Of a stretch of DNA of 64,000 nt, positions 11,575 through 24,189 are shown piece by piece. The position numbers and the translations under genes were made by a program. Position 1 is the stretch's first letter. Each line of letters opens with the position of its first letter. Under the pieces are notes generated by a model. It made no database searches, was not told the origin of the DNA, and was given only the letters and a program-made list of their open reading frames with translations. The stretch comes from Triglochin maritima (lineage: Eukaryota; Streptophyta; Magnoliopsida; Alismatales; Juncaginaceae), in NCBI GenBank assembly GCA_963682175.1, contig OY821771.1:32446201-32510200 (forward strand), read 5' to 3'.

Positions 11575-11884
11575 CTGTCTCCCTCTCAGCTGTTTTGTTC
11601 GTCGTGGTGTTGTCGTCGACGAGGAAGTAGAGGATTTAGCGAAGTTGTCAAGTGCACGTGGTTGTGTTTATCGGGGAAAGAGTTCGTCGGAGTAGAAGGT
11701 GAATCGTGCGGTGGAGATCGTCGTTGGTCTTCAAAAGGTTTCTTCAAACCTTCAAGGTATGTCAAGCTTCCACTTAAGACTCACCTGAGGTGTGTGAGTG
11801 GTGGATTTAGTCGATGGTGGCCGTAAGACTCATCAGAGGTTACTGAACATCAGGTTTCTGTGTTAACTAAATTGTTAGTATGAC

Positions 11885-12185
11885 CGTTATGTGTTAGATC
11901 GACCATTGTTTCTGATCCAAACGGTCGACCGGTAGAAGCTGAGAATGTGTCGTGAGTCCCAACTATTTTTGGTCGATCGAGTCTCCTTTGTCGTTTGACC
12001 GTCATGAAATTTCTTATTATTGTTGTGGCGTAGACCATCCAAACGGTCGACCGCCCGTGACCTTTGTTCGACTGATTGGTCATTTGTTTCGTTAGTTGGT
12101 TTGACTGGTCGAGGAGACAGTCGAGCTCTTGTGCGTTCCTAGAGGGAACCGGTCGATCGATATGCCTGTTTTGGTCGACCGTTTC
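11885..12185. repeat. CGGTCGACCG palindrome island 2 (in LTR D)
   Basis: About eight full or decayed copies, such as AACGGTCGACCGGTAG near 11918 and CGGTCGACCG near 12050, with GGTCGATCGA variants. Confidence 0.8.
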
Positions 12186-12305
12186 TACTCAGTTTTGTTT
12201 TTGTTTGTGTTGTGGGATCAACTTTGAGGGCAACGGGTCCCGGGCCTTTTTGGGGCACGGTACGGACATTCCGACCTGATAGTGATCGATGGTGAGTTGT
12301 GGCTC

Positions 12306-12425
12306 TACGGAGCAGGTTGTGTTTGTGGCAAACCGTGGTTCCGATATATGAGGCAAAACTGTGGCTCCAGTGATTGAGGCAAAACCGTGGCTCCGGTATA
12401 TGAGGCAAAACCATGGCTCCGGTGA
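12306..12425 (+). repeat. Minisatellite in LTR D, unit about 33 bp
   Basis: Four tandem units of the form GGCAAAACCGTGGCTCCGGT plus ATATGAG or GATTGAG. The solo LTR D at 33.2 kb carries a different minisatellite at the same relative position. Confidence 0.8.
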
Positions 12426-12647
12426 TAGATGCAAATATTGTGATTTTACAGTTGTTGTGTTTATGCCCTGTTGCTTTTATTGTTAGCATTGTTTCATTTA
12501 TGTGTTTAGGGTTTGACATACGGGATTTCCTTATGGAAACTCAGACATTGTTTTATTTATCCTGCTTTCTCCATTTGGGAGGTTGTCGTGATTACTTGTA
12601 TTTTTCCTCTTATGACCTTTTGATGTAATCACTTTTTTTGTAAACTC

Positions 12648-12693
12648 AGATATATATGATATATATATATATGATATATATATATATATATAT
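12648..12693. repeat. (AT)n microsatellite
   Basis: AT dinucleotide runs interrupted by two GAT triplets, near the 3' end of LTR D copy 1. Confidence 0.9.
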
Positions 12694-12803
12694 GTTGGTG
12701 CACATTGTGTTGTGTTTTCGTAATGTCCTCGGTGTATGTTATGATTTTGCTGATTTTTTTCTTTTAAAAGATTTTAAAATTTCTGTTGTTTGAGAACATT
12801 ACA

Positions 12804-13187
12804 AGTATAATATATAAAATAAAAAATGATTAATACTACATACAATTAACTTTGTAACAAAACAGTACGACAAACAACAAAACCAAGTATCAATCAAAGA
12901 AATGAACAAACAAACTATGGCTTGATACTTAATAATAACAAAACATTTGGTTTTCTTTAACAAATACTATCTGCGAAGTTAATAAGTTCATATTTGGCAT
13001 GGATGAGTATAAGTCAATACAGCAAGCTATGTTTATGTCGTTGCTATTTGCTAATTCATATCTATTTTGATGTCACTATGAAACCACTCTATTTATGCTA
13101 GTCATTACAAAATCTCTTTATTTATGTCTATGTCATCCGATTAGTGGTGGCCATTTTTTCCCGTCTCCTCGGTTGTAGTAATTTAGC
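12804..13187. other. AT-rich spacer, no gene seen
   Basis: AT-rich sequence between the LTR D solo element and the small hAT MITE. No open frame or repeat could be assigned. Confidence 0.35.
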
Positions 13188-13195
13188 CCCGAAAC

Positions 13196-13271
13196 TAGGG
13201 TTGAGCATCCGGTCCGGTCCGGTCCGAAACCGGATTTTCAGCAACGTCCGGACCGGTCCATGCTCACCCTA
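13196..13271. mobile_element. 76-bp hAT-type MITE with perfect 8-bp target duplication
   Basis: The terminal inverted repeats are TAGGGTTGAGCATCCGGTCC at the left and GGACCGGTCCATGCTCACCC plus TA at the right. The flanks are an exact CCCGAAAC duplication (13188-13195 and 13272-13279). An 8-bp duplication with TAGGG-type ends identifies the hAT superfamily. The GGTCC/GGACC core makes the element almost entirely hairpin. At 76 bp it is unusually short. Confidence 0.85.
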
Positions 13272-13279
13272 CCCGAAAC

Positions 13280-14069
13280 ACCCACCTTCATCATAAAAGT
13301 TTAAACTTTATTTTATCAAAAAATTAATCATTATCTAATAACTAAGTTACACACCCAAATGTGAGGAGGGATCAACGTTTGACTCATCCTTAGCTTGCAA
13401 TAAAACGTTGACGGTACAAAGAAGAAATATATGACAGAGTGTAGAGAGAAGAAAGAGAGGAGAGGGAGATGAGAGAACATATAGGAGAGAGACATGAAGA
13501 GAAAAGAAAGAAGAGAGGGGATTAGGAAAATGACAAAAAGAGGTTATTATATATATAATGTAGAATTTATAAATTTTATCATTAAAATATGGAAAAAAAT
13601 CAAAATATTTACCAAAAAAAAGAAGAATATGCATCACGAAAACTTAATTGACAAACTATACACATTTAAAACGACACTAGTGATGTCATTTTTACCCTAA
13701 GTATAAACGACATATGAGATGCCTTTTTGCATGGGGTGAAAATGGGGTTGGCCGGCCACCAACTTCATTCCCTCACACCCAAATTATTCTTCATTCCCCA
13801 TTACTCCTTTTTCCGACGACCAACACTGTTCAAGTAGGGTTTTCATTTTGTTTCTTGGTTTTTTTGATTTCGATATGAAATATAATGCATGTATAGTTAA
13901 TGTATTGTTGTTATTTTCATGTATGAAATGTAGATTTTGTACACATGAAGTAATGTGCTCCGGTTGCGGATTGGTTATGAGTTTTTTTGATGGAATTGCT
14001 ACATTCGTAGAAGACATTCTTGAATATGAAGGTGGTTACAGACGGATGTTGAATGTTAATACTGAAATG
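13280..14069. other. Unassigned spacer
   Basis: A GA-rich tract (13430-13520) and AT-rich sequence. An open frame at 13848-14225 on the plus strand looks like AT-rich noise and runs into LTR B. No supported gene. Confidence 0.35.
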
Positions 14070-15583
14070 TGTAGGATTTTGTGTCTCTATGTATGTATAT
14101 ATTTTAAAAAAATTATACATGCATACAAGATCGATTTCCATATTTTTGACGATTTCATGTACATTATTTTATATTTATTCTTATATCATGTAATCTACAT
14201 ATATATTAAAATAAATAGAAGATGATCATACCCAAAGGTTCTCTAAAATCTTTATGAAGATCCGAAGTTGCGTTGCCCGTTTAATCGTCCGCCGATTCGC
14301 CTCCAAGTGTTCACCAAACTCTAAACAAGATTAAAGAGAAAGAAACTAGTCAATCTATCTCTAAATCAAGGTTAGAATCTTGCTAATTAATAACCTCTCT
14401 AAAGCTCCTGAGAATTTAATCTCCAAAAACTTGAATAATTTAGAGAATTTTCGGATGGATTAATGAGGTGGTTAGGGAGAGAGAGAATTTTTGCATTAGT
14501 ATTAACAAAGAATGAAGGAGAGACATATTTATAGGATTTCCTCTAACCCACATCATGTGCAAACCAATTACACATGATCTCTTGTTTACATCTCCACTAA
14601 ACCACATCATGTGCAAACCACTTTGCACATGATCTCTTATTTATTTTGCCACGTCACCATCCTATAACTATCTTTGACCAATGTGGATTAAATTCAGTCA
14701 TTAATCGGTAAAAAATCTCTTATTAATATATGCAAAAATGTGGTCAAACGGTTAATCCATCCAACATTAATCGGATGGATTAATATCCAACAAACTTTGG
14801 ACTTTGGGGCTTTAGCAAATTCATATGTTATAATGTTGTAGATCACATTGTATCATGTAATATATTATCATATCTAACGTCAAACCACTTACACATTGAG
14901 AATATTATAAAAAGTAGAAATGTGTCATCTTTGTATTATATATTTATTGATCTCTCAAACTAATTATAAATATGTAACTATACACAAGTTACATTGTGCA
15001 TATTAAAATTTTGTTTTATCAATGGGCCCAACAATATCATAACTCAAGTCAAAAGTGACAATGATAATCTTTTGACATATCATCTTTTTCGGCACAAGTC
15101 ATGTATAACAAACTGATACTTTTATCATTATACTCATTGATAGCTTTCGATAATAATCAAATTATACACTCCTTATGTGAAAAGATATATGTCTCATATC
15201 TTAGGATTCAAAGACACAATGGAACATTAATGACACAAACACAATCCATAATTTTTCATTTGTTAGGTCAATTCAATATATGAAAGAAACATTTTCCATT
15301 TCATATACTCATGTTGTTAAATATTTCTAGAGCTACAATATCTCTCTTAATCAACATTACAATCTTATCTCGGTGATTCATGTTCCATGTTAATCACCAT
15401 GATTTTGAATTATTTTTTATTTATGTAAAGCATTATCTTTTAGAGCTCTACGGTTAGTGACCATAAACATCTTCCTTAACTCTTCCAAAAGACGAATATA
15501 TTAATCAAGGAACAAAATGTTCAATACATTCAATTCATAATAAAAGACATAAAAAATAAAACTTTTAGAACACATTCATTTCA
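14070..15583 (-). mobile_element. LTR family B, reverse orientation
   Basis: The reverse complement starts TGAAATGAATGTGTTC at 15583 and ends CCTACA at 14070, matching the ends of the TSD-flanked copies at 43619-52003 and 53280-55444. It includes the tandem hairpin repeats (14552-14636) and a TATA-like TATAAATATG on the minus strand near 14530. It is shorter than those copies and has no CGGTCGACCG island. The 5-bp flanks (AAATG and CCTCT) do not match, so it may be a terminal LTR of a larger element rather than a solo LTR. Confidence 0.65.
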
Positions 15584-15690
15584 CCTCTTATATATTCCAA
15601 TCCTAGGTGCATGATATTAATCATAGTAAAATAGCTTACAACGTGTGGGGGAGATGTAAATCTCCTAAATACAAGATTACGTGCCCTACC

Positions 15691-18600
15691 TAGGGATGCA
15701 AACGAATACATTTGGAACCGGATACAATATATATCCGTACCCGAATTCGACTTTCATAACCAAATACCGATTTCGATTTGTATTCGAAAAAAATTATACT
15801 ATCCGAATTCGAAAATATTTCATTTGGTTTTCGGATTTGTATTCGAATTCAAATAGTATTCGAATTCAAATTCATTTTTTCATGTTCAATGCACTCCAAT
15901 TTAAACAAATAGTAATGTTTTTCAGTAACCACCTTCAGTCCTTCACCAATTACAGAAACACTACTACAAACTAAACCCAATACAACTTCACCCGTGGAAA
16001 CATATAATTCATCCACCATCACCATCTGTAGACTATTATTCATCCAACAACAGAAAACATATAATTCAAACAAAAACATGTTTAAAATTAAACATAAAAG
16101 TTACATTTAACAAGTATGTGGTTTCACACTACCATGTAACAAAAATTGTAGCCTATAAGTTCGACAAAGTATGTAATTCTATTCAGTAAAATATGTTTTC
16201 ATTCCTATCATATAAAAAAAGTGAGATTATAATCTAAACTATAAGACTATAACTAGTCTATAAGACTTAAGTCATTCTTTGTTGTCTTCATTTCTTGTAA
16301 CTTGTAAGTTGTAACCTGCACCTCTACTCTTCTACTTCACCTGCATTTGAAAATTAAAAAAAACCCATAAATAATAAACCCAAGTCAGCTAAAATGAAGT
16401 CCAATGAAAGTGATATCACATCTAAATCAAATAGTATACCATCAATGTGTAGACTTTTATAAGTGCCACTATCATCATTTGATAAGACTTCATTTTCAGG
16501 ATCCAAATGCAATTCCGAAAAAAGTGTCGACAATGCGTCATCTGATTCAAGTGCAATAGAATCTAAAAACGTAGTATAAATATATATGTAGCACATAATC
16601 ATAACAATCAAAACAGTAAATTATTATGTTTTATTACCCGTGACTTGATGTCTTAGCCAATCTTGACCACAAATCAAAGTCTGAACAGTTTCAGCGTCCA
16701 AACGACTTCTGTATTGGTCAACTATCCTTCCTCCAATGCTGAAAGCACTTTCTGAAGCAACTGTAGATGCTGGGATTGCCAAAATATCACGAGCTATTGA
16801 TGAAAGAATAGGATATTTGGCCTCATTAAGTTTCCACCATGCTAATATATCAAAATCATCATCTGACACCACCATAACACCTTCCTCCAAATAAAACTCT
16901 AAATCTGATTTCTGTGATTGAACTGAAGAAGTACTTTGAAGAAATTGACCAAGATCCCTTCGTAAGTTTTTCCTAGAAGATTTCACCATTTGTTGAGCAA
17001 TTTCCTGAGATCTAACTTCCTTTTCAACTGAATCATTATTTTGTGTTGCTGAACTGCTTCTGAATTTTGACTTGTACAAATCATACATCTTTGAAAACTC
17101 ATTACGAACATATTCCACTTGTGCTGTAAACTCAAATTCATTCTCATATACCATCCCAAAAAAGTACTCTATTGACTTCAATTAAAACCTTGGATCTAGT
17201 ATACAAGATGTGGTGAAAAGAACATTTACTTTGCCCCAATATTTCTCAAACTTTGGATACATTTTTTCAGCCATGGACTTGATAAAAGTATATGGGCTGC
17301 TGCACCATGATTTCAAAGAAATCTGAATAGTATATATCTCATTAAAGCATTGATTCAAAGTTGGATAGCTTGTACCAGAAAGTGTTTTAGTTGCATCAAG
17401 AAAAACACTAAGACATTCCACAATATGTTGTGCATTGTCCCAATCATCGGAAGATGGTGGAATTTTATATGATTTATCAAATCCAGGCAAGCGAGAAAAA
17501 ACTTTTTTAAACTTTATTGCATTCTGTAGCATCAAGTATGTTGAATTCCATCTAGTTTGACAATCAAGAATCAACCCCTTCTCCGGTGCTCCACTTTGTT
17601 GTGCACATTTTCTGAAAGTTTCTAAACGTGCTTGAGACTTTTGACATATTTGACACTATCACGTATTTTTTGGACAACGTCGTGCACATCTTTCAAACCC
17701 TCTTGGACAATAATATTCAATATATGAGCACAACATCTAGAATGAAAGAAATCTCCATCCCTAATCAAGTTGTGTGTGAAATTAACATCCTCTAGAAGCT
17801 CTTTGACAAGTTTGTCATTGGTTGAACAATTATCCAACACAATGCTAAACAACTTGGTATCAATATTCCATGCATAAATATGTGTTTGAAGCACTTTAGC
17901 AATTTTCTCAGCCCCATGAGGTGACCACATATACAAAGTTCAAAATTTTCTTCTCAAGCTTCCATTTTTCATTGATATAATGACATGTCATGCATAAATA
18001 ACCAACATTACCAAGGGCTGTCCACATGTCTGCAGTAAGAGTTATTCGAGATTTTAGCTTCTCAAGTGTTTTATAAACTTTGGCTTTCTCATTTTCAACT
18101 GTTTTCTGACAATCTGCTTGAACTGTAGTACGTGACAACAACCTAAACTCTGGCTGCAAACTGCTAATAAATGTCCTAAATCCAACATGATTAGCCATGG
18201 AAAATGGATACTCATGCAAAATGAACATATTTGCAAAATACTGCCTACTTAAAACTGGATCAAACTTAAAACACTCAATGACATTAGTTCCATCCTTTTT
18301 GGTTTGTCCAGTTTTAAGGAGCATCTGACCGACATCTGAACTTTTCCCTTTCGTCCTTCGATAAGCCATGCAATATTTTAAATGATTATGAAGACGGGTG
18401 GTTCCACTTGAGCTATTTGCACAAATTTCTAATTTGCAGTAATTACAAGTAGCAATAATATCCCCATCTTTAGATCTTTTTCTATCATAATGAGCCCAAG
18501 CCTTAGACCACAATCTTCTCTCTTTACGAACTACTCTCTTTTCAGGTTGAACAGTAGGATTACCATCTTCAACTTCTACCATTTCCATGATGCTTTAGGG

Positions 18601-19420
18601 GAAAAAATCAAAAATAAAAAAATAAAGCAACTAAGTTCAACATCAACTAGTAAAAAAAAATCTATTGAGGTAAACTAAAATAGCAACCATATAACAGAAA
18701 TACTAGAAATCCAAGTCATTAACATTTAAAGTAAAAATAGAAATTAAATTCAAAGTCAGAAACTATGGAAGTCAAACCGGTTCAGAATCTGAGATGAGCA
18801 CGATAGATTTCTCCTGAACTTTGCAAGATCTCTTGCCCGAAGGCTTCGACCACCTTTTTCCACCCCCACTTCCCTTCCTCACCACCTCCTGTAATATAGC
18901 AAAAGATTAAGCCACAATCTAATAGCAAGAAAGATGTTTAGGGAAAACCGAAAGAGATGCACCAGATTTGGGAGGTTTTCACTGGAGAAGAATGGATTTG
19001 GGGAAAACTGAAAGAGATGCACCAGATTTGGGAGGTTTTCGCTGGAGTAGGGTTTTCGTGGATTTGGGGAAGGTGACATATGTCGGCTGGAGTAGGGTTG
19101 GGTAATGGGTAGATTGGGTAGTGTAGTAGTGTATTTAGGTTAGGTTTTAATGGACAAAATCTGACCATCCATTCTAAAGTGTAGAAGATCTTGGTCATTC
19201 ATCTTGGTATGAATATAATATTATTTTTTTATATTAAAATACAATTGGTATTTGGATACTCGGATTTGGTAAGATATGTATCCGAAATTCTAATTGGTAA
19301 GCTTTCCATGACCAATTCCAATTCCAAATTTATTTGGTAGGTTATTTCTTACCAAATACCAACCAATTACAATTTTTTCGAATCGAATATTCGGATATTT
19401 GGTAACCATTTGCATCACTA
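15691..19420 (-). mobile_element. hAT transposon with both ends, 3.73 kb
   Basis: The ends are inverted: TAGGGATGCAAACGAATA at the left, and at the right a terminus whose complement reads TAGTGATGCAAATGG. The flanks are GCCCTACC (15683-15690) and GCCCCGCC (19421-19428), a 6/8 match to an 8-bp duplication, consistent with an old insertion. Subterminal regions are rich in CCGAATTCG-type words. It encodes one minus-strand transposase pseudogene. Confidence 0.8.
16380..18588 (-). pseudogene. hAT transposase (RICESLEEPER/DAYSLEEPER type), decayed
   Basis: Read on the minus strand, the protein begins MEMVEVEDGNP and has a BED zinc finger (residues ~25-75, CNYCK then HNHLKYC). A central region with LTADMW and LDNCSTND follows, then the CQTRWNSTYLML block. 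The C terminus carries the hATC dimerisation domain (LAWWKLNEAKYP, then STVASESAFSIGGR and LICGQDWL). It is broken in at least three places: a frameshift near 17920, a second near 17600, and an in-frame TAA near 17179 after ILDPRF where the family continues. A short terminal exon may lie at 16380-16560. The product would have excised hAT elements; this copy cannot do so. It could have been the source for the hAT MITEs nearby, but that is unproven. Confidence 0.88.
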
Positions 19421-20124
19421 GCCCCGCCCCTATCATTTGTTGGGCCCGTATTGGCTGAAAAGGAGACCAGTGAAAAAACCTTGTGAATACCTAACTTGAA
19501 CAAAAAACCTATATAACTAGGAAAATATCCAATTAGATATGTTATTCGGCTAAAAGCATGCATTAACTTCAACTTTTGTATACTGCTCTTCAGACTTTGT
19601 AAAGTTGATTGCTTGCTGAGTTGACATGATATCTGAAAGCTGAATCCTCCCTCCACATGTTGGGGAATGATATTGATGTAAACATGCTTCAACTCTTTAA
19701 CTTTCTCATCTGAATTCTCAACCGAATTCCTACTGGATTTCAGTATATCCACCTTGGTTATGTCCAGCAATCGATGATTGACCAAGCCAGCGAGGAGTTG
19801 ACTTGGCCATTCTCTTATTGGACTGCAACTCCTTATCATGTGTTTGACTTGTCCTCCTTTTCCTGTCTTGAATTTCATGCTTCCAAATGAAAATGAAAAT
19901 GGATATGACATTTGACTGACCAAATCAACAATATTGGTTAATTTGATCAGTTCAGAAGAAACACTCTGCCTCAATTGCAGTTGTCTCAATAGCCTCTCCC
20001 TTGATTGAAATATGTAGGAGTAGGAAGTACCATTGCTCCACGTATTCAGAAGTTCCTTGAGCAGTGTGGTATCATTGGGAATTGGGATATATATGTGGCC
20101 CTTGTTTCTGAATAAAAGTATCAA
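19421..20124 (-). CDS. Unidentified ORF fragment, about 230 residues outside the hAT element
   Basis: A minus-strand open frame starts at 20124 and stays open to the hAT boundary at 19420. It then continues in-frame into transposon sequence to 19342. If the hAT element and one 8-bp duplication are removed, the frame stays open through 15690-15584 to the edge of LTR B. I do not recognise the protein. It is mixed alpha/beta-looking, with a basic segment around KFKTGKGGQVKHM and a moderately hydrophobic stretch (SRITYLIGYFPSYIGFLFKL) near residue 215. No signal peptide is evident. It may be the tail of a host gene fragment or an accessory ORF of the LTR B retroelement, which lies directly downstream. 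It is probably not expressed as an intact protein. Confidence 0.3.
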
Positions 20125-20143
20125 TTAAATCATGTAATTTAAT

Positions 20144-21413
20144 TGTAATTGTTTAATGTTTAATAATTGGAATAATTGCTAGAAAAATCCTAGATTTATT
20201 TGCATTTGAATAAAGAATGAATAATTGGGTTGATTGCTAAACCTTGGATTTTCTATAATTGTGAAAAATGATTTATTTAAGGGGAAATTGCTCAATTTTC
20301 TCTGGATTTCCTATATATGTAGAAAATTTTATAAATTGGAATTTTTTTGTGTTCCCCCTAAACTTATGAGAATTACACTTATACCATATACTTTTGATTG
20401 TTGGTTTAGAGCTATAATTTCATTATCCTCCTTATATGATTTCATAGTATTGTTTATGTTTATTGCTCTATATCTTGTTGGGGTTGTTGACCTATGCGTT
20501 TGGGGGTAAATGTGCGTTTGGGGGTAAATTGCATTTACCCCTTGCCTCATGAGACTGTGAGATTGTGAGAGGTTCGGGGAACCGATCATTCACCCATGTT
20601 GTTACAAGTGGCCGTTGGAGCATTGCTCACATATTCGGGCGTGTGGTCGAGTAGTGGGGATGACGTGTGAGGCACATATGACTAGATGTTAGAGTGTTTC
20701 CCTTGTTGGAGCGGTCCAGAATGGTTTACTAGCGTTGTTACAAGTGACCGTTGGAGTTGGACTCGCGGGCTCGGGTGTTGTGGTTGGATCTCTGGAGTCG
20801 TGTTGCCCCGTTGTTCTAGCTGTCTGGGATGATTTACCAGCATTGTTATGAGTGACCGCAGGTGCTGGGTTCGTAGGCTCGGGCGTAGTGGTTGGATTCG
20901 CGAAGCCGGACGAGCACTGGTCAACTCACCAACGTTGTGATGAGTGGCGTTAGGGAGCATTGATCACGAGCTCGAGTGCGTGGTTGGAGTAGGCCGTTGC
21001 ATTGTGGGCCGGATGCGCGGTCTTGTCGAGGGTGTTCGCTCGGCATGGCTGGAAGTGTGGTCGCCTTGGGACATGTGACAGTTCTGCTGTGAGAGTGGGT
21101 TGAGTGTTGCCTTGTGGATCGAATGCGTGGTGGGGTCGAGGTGCACACTCGACTTTACTGGACGCGTGATCACTTTGGGACGCGTGGACAGGATTAGTTG
21201 AGCTCAGTTGTCATGTATTTTCTTGCTCTTTTTGGTAGTCATGTAGTAGTTCAGATATTATTGTATTTTCCTTCGGCATTTTACTCCGACCTTGTCACTT
21301 TGTTATATTTTTATTGAGGCTCCGACTTGACTATTTTGTAGTTAATGTCCCTTTTCGCTTGGTTTCAATTTGTATTGATTGCTGTGTTCCAAGTTTGGAT
21401 TAGGAGTGTTACA
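20144..21413 (+). mobile_element. Putative solo LTR, family E
   Basis: The sequence starts TGTAATTG and ends GTGTTACA, flanked by TTAAT (20139-20143) and TTAAC (21414-21418), a 4/5 match. It has no coding region. The central part holds four imperfect direct repeats of roughly 115 bp. The right part is T-rich with evenly spaced 'ctccgac' words. Only one copy is present, so the LTR assignment rests on the ends and flanks alone. Confidence 0.5.
20590..21000 (+). repeat. Imperfect tandem repeat, unit about 115 bp, four copies
   Basis: Units start near 20595, 20725, 20840 and 20930. Each contains GTTGTTACAAGTGACCG or a variant, followed by a GGCTCGGGCGT-type block. Open frames read on the minus strand here are artefacts of the repeat. 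Confidence 0.65.
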
Positions 21414-21418
21414 TTAAC

Positions 21419-22827
21419 TAACGTAATCTTAATCACAATCAAATTGAGTGTAACACACATCATTCATTGTACACATATTGTATCGTGCTAACATCTACAT
21501 GTGATCAAGACTCAAGGAAGAATGAAATGAAGTCAAGACATGTAATCAAGATATTTGAAGATATGTAATTTTGCCTTTATTTGAGTCATAGGAATCTATG
21601 TGAACTTGCGCATACAAGAGTTGGAAACCATTCACATACACACTAGGTTCCTTGCAGAAGTCACACACCAAATTTCACATCATTTGGACTTCAATAGATC
21701 ACTCAATCCTAAGTCAGGAAATCACACAAACTAAACCTTAACCAGTCTGTGCAGAAAGTTGATCGAACTAAGTTTTAGTTCGATAGTTTCTACCCGTCAA
21801 TAGATTCTTTTAAGTGACTTTTTCCAGATCCATCGGTCGACCACTTTTGCCTGGTCGATCGACTGTTAAATCATATTTTCATATGACCGTTATTCTTGTC
21901 GTATTCTACAACAGTCGTTTTCATATATTTTCACTTAACCCCTGTTTTTTGGCCACTGGTCGAATGTTGCCAAGACAACGGTTGACCGGATATAGACAAA
22001 CTTGTGCGCCCAAAGTCCTTGTTATTTTTGGTCGAACGAACTTCCTTTTGTGTTCGACCGCTAACACTTTTACCCTGACCAAAACCCTTAGAACGGTTGA
22101 CCGTCCCTAGTTTTATCTTGACCGTCAACTTAAGTTGTAGCCTTAGTGTTCGACCGGTTTGTACATCAGTTTGAATGTTTTCTTATTTTTAAGAAAACGG
22201 TCGACCACCTTCCCGTACCGGTCGACCATTGGTGTCCTAATTTGCTGAACGTTAGTTTTTTGTTTAATGCATTTTACACAAATCTTTACCAAATAATTCT
22301 GAACGACTATATCTCTCTAGGAGCTTAAAATAGAGGTTCTCATACCTTATTTACACAACTCTCACACTTCAAATTGCTTCAAACATTAAAGAGAAATTCT
22401 CACTCATAGAATCCTAAATCCTACACACTCCAAGCTTAAACTTCACCACTTGGCCAAATTCCACATCCTACTCAAGTGTACTCAAGTTAGAGTGATTGTT
22501 ATACATTTCCTTTGTTGTCAAAGGTTGTAAGGCTTGATCTCGGCTCGTAATGATGATCATCCCTCTCAGGTTGTGAGAGGAAGAAACCAAAGACGTTATC
22601 TCCCGTCCCGAAATGAGGAGAGGATAGAGAAGAAGTGAGTGGAACTTGTGGGATCAAGCGCAGCTTGCAAGAGAGGACTATGACCTGGGTAGAGTGCTGA
22701 ATCTCTAGAAAAATTGTTGTGTCTTCATTGAAGTTTTCTTGCCTTTTCTCTACTTGTTTTAAATTATTGGTTCCGCTGCAAATTAAGTAGAGACTAAAGA
22801 GTGGATTAGACCATACACGATCCTATA
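21419..22827 (+). mobile_element. LTR family A, 5'-truncated
   Basis: It matches the solo LTR A at 29794-31324 from the CTAATCTTAATC region through TGATCAAGACTCAAGGAAG, the palindrome island, and a leader with GAGAGGA and GGATC blocks. It ends GATCCTATA at 22827 (other copies end CCTACA). The first ~50 bp of the LTR are missing at the left, where element E lies. It borders the composite Mutator block. Confidence 0.7.
21833..22232. repeat. CGGTCGACCG palindrome island 3 (in LTR A)
   Basis: About eleven full or decayed copies, including ATCGGTCGACCAC near 21833, GGTCGATCGAC near 21853 and two good copies near 22199-22226. Confidence 0.8.
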
Positions 22828-24189
22828 GAGACTAGAGATGAGTCTGTCCAGCCCAGTCCAGGAGTCTGATTTCCTCTAATAGCTTGTAATGAAGAGTGCG
22901 GAAACAATTTGCAATCTAAAAAATGCAACTTGAAAACCCTACACACTCTCCAACCCCCAATACTTCCGCTAGAATACCACACCTGAGGAAATGTCTTCAA
23001 ACAAGGAAAGTGAGAGCCCCAACGGTTCAAAAAAGGTGAGGTCATGTACCAAAAGGCCCCATTGTGGTTTCACTAGACAAGTTGTACTTACGATTTTTGG
23101 GTTTCACATATTTTAAATTATTTCCAACCATCCATGTGTTCATGGGCACCATTGGAGAAGGAACTTGAAGAACTTAGAGACAACCAACGAACTTTGTTCA
23201 TAAGGACCCCATTCACACACTTCGAGAATATACAAAAGATAACTATGGACAATGACATCATTGACTTCTTGGTTGAGAGGTATAAGGTGGAAGAAGGAGA
23301 CTTCAGGATCAGTAATGGGCTTGTGAAATTCAAAGCCTCTCATGTGACTATGATATTAGGACTAAAATTGGGGGGGGGGATTCCGTCGACATGACCTTAA
23401 AAATACCGTCAATCTGGGAGGTCGAAGAGTAGAGCATGATGAATTTAAGAAGCAACTGATTGCTGCAAGGGGGCTGAAAGAAGACAAAGAGTACGTGAAA
23501 CTTTTCGTTTGTATTCTTTCTAGTTCATTCATGTTTTACGACGGTAGTCGTAGAACGAAGCAATGGTATATGGTTGTTGTTAAAAACCTACCAAACATGA
23601 AAAATTACAACAAGGCCATGTGACATTCCAACATCTGGTCGCTGACCTTTCAAAAGCAATTATGGAGTTGAAGAAAAGAAAAGATTCAGGTGATACAAGC
23701 CAGAAAAAGGGGCAGGTGAAGAGATGTGTATCTATACTTCAGGTGTGGTTGTGTGAGAATTTGAAAATAGATAATAGAATACCTCGTAGCATCCTCATTG
23801 TAAATAGATGGATTTCCTGGGTGGGTCATCGGAAATTTCTAAAGCGAATAGAAATTGAGGGCATCACCCTCTCAAAAATAGAAAGTAGACAAGTTGAACT
23901 CCGCAACTTTGATGATTTGGATCCACCTAGCAATATAGAGGCGGCTACGGTTAATGATCAGGATGAAGCTGAGACCAACTATCAAATAACAAATGCCCAG
24001 GACAACTCACCACAACACCAACCCAGCGTCAATCAAAGAACACTTACCAACCAAAGAATAAACGTTGGTGCCCACTACATAATAAGAGACTCACTTCAAG
24101 ATGAAGTCATCTTCCAAGAAATGAAATTATAGTGGGTGAAAGTAAAATAAACAATCGAGGAAATGAAGAGAGAATCGTTTGAGAATTCT

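Larger units (their letters stand above)
11351..12803 (+). mobile_element. Solo LTR, family D, copy 1
   Basis: The sequence starts TGTTAGAACC and ends ATTACA, and is flanked by AGTAG (11346-11350) and AGTAT (12804-12808), a 4/5 match for a 5-bp target duplication. It shares with the solo LTR at 32132-33851 a CT-rich leader, a block containing GGCAACGGGTCCC and GGTACGGACAT, and a 3' end around TTTCNGTTGTTT. It carries a CGGTCGACCG island (11885-12185). No internal region, primer-binding site or second LTR adjoins it, so it is a recombination-derived solo LTR. Confidence 0.75.

Noticed and set aside
20682..21173. Minus-strand frames rich in R, T and H
   Set aside because: They are produced by the 115-bp tandem repeat in LTR E and have biased composition.
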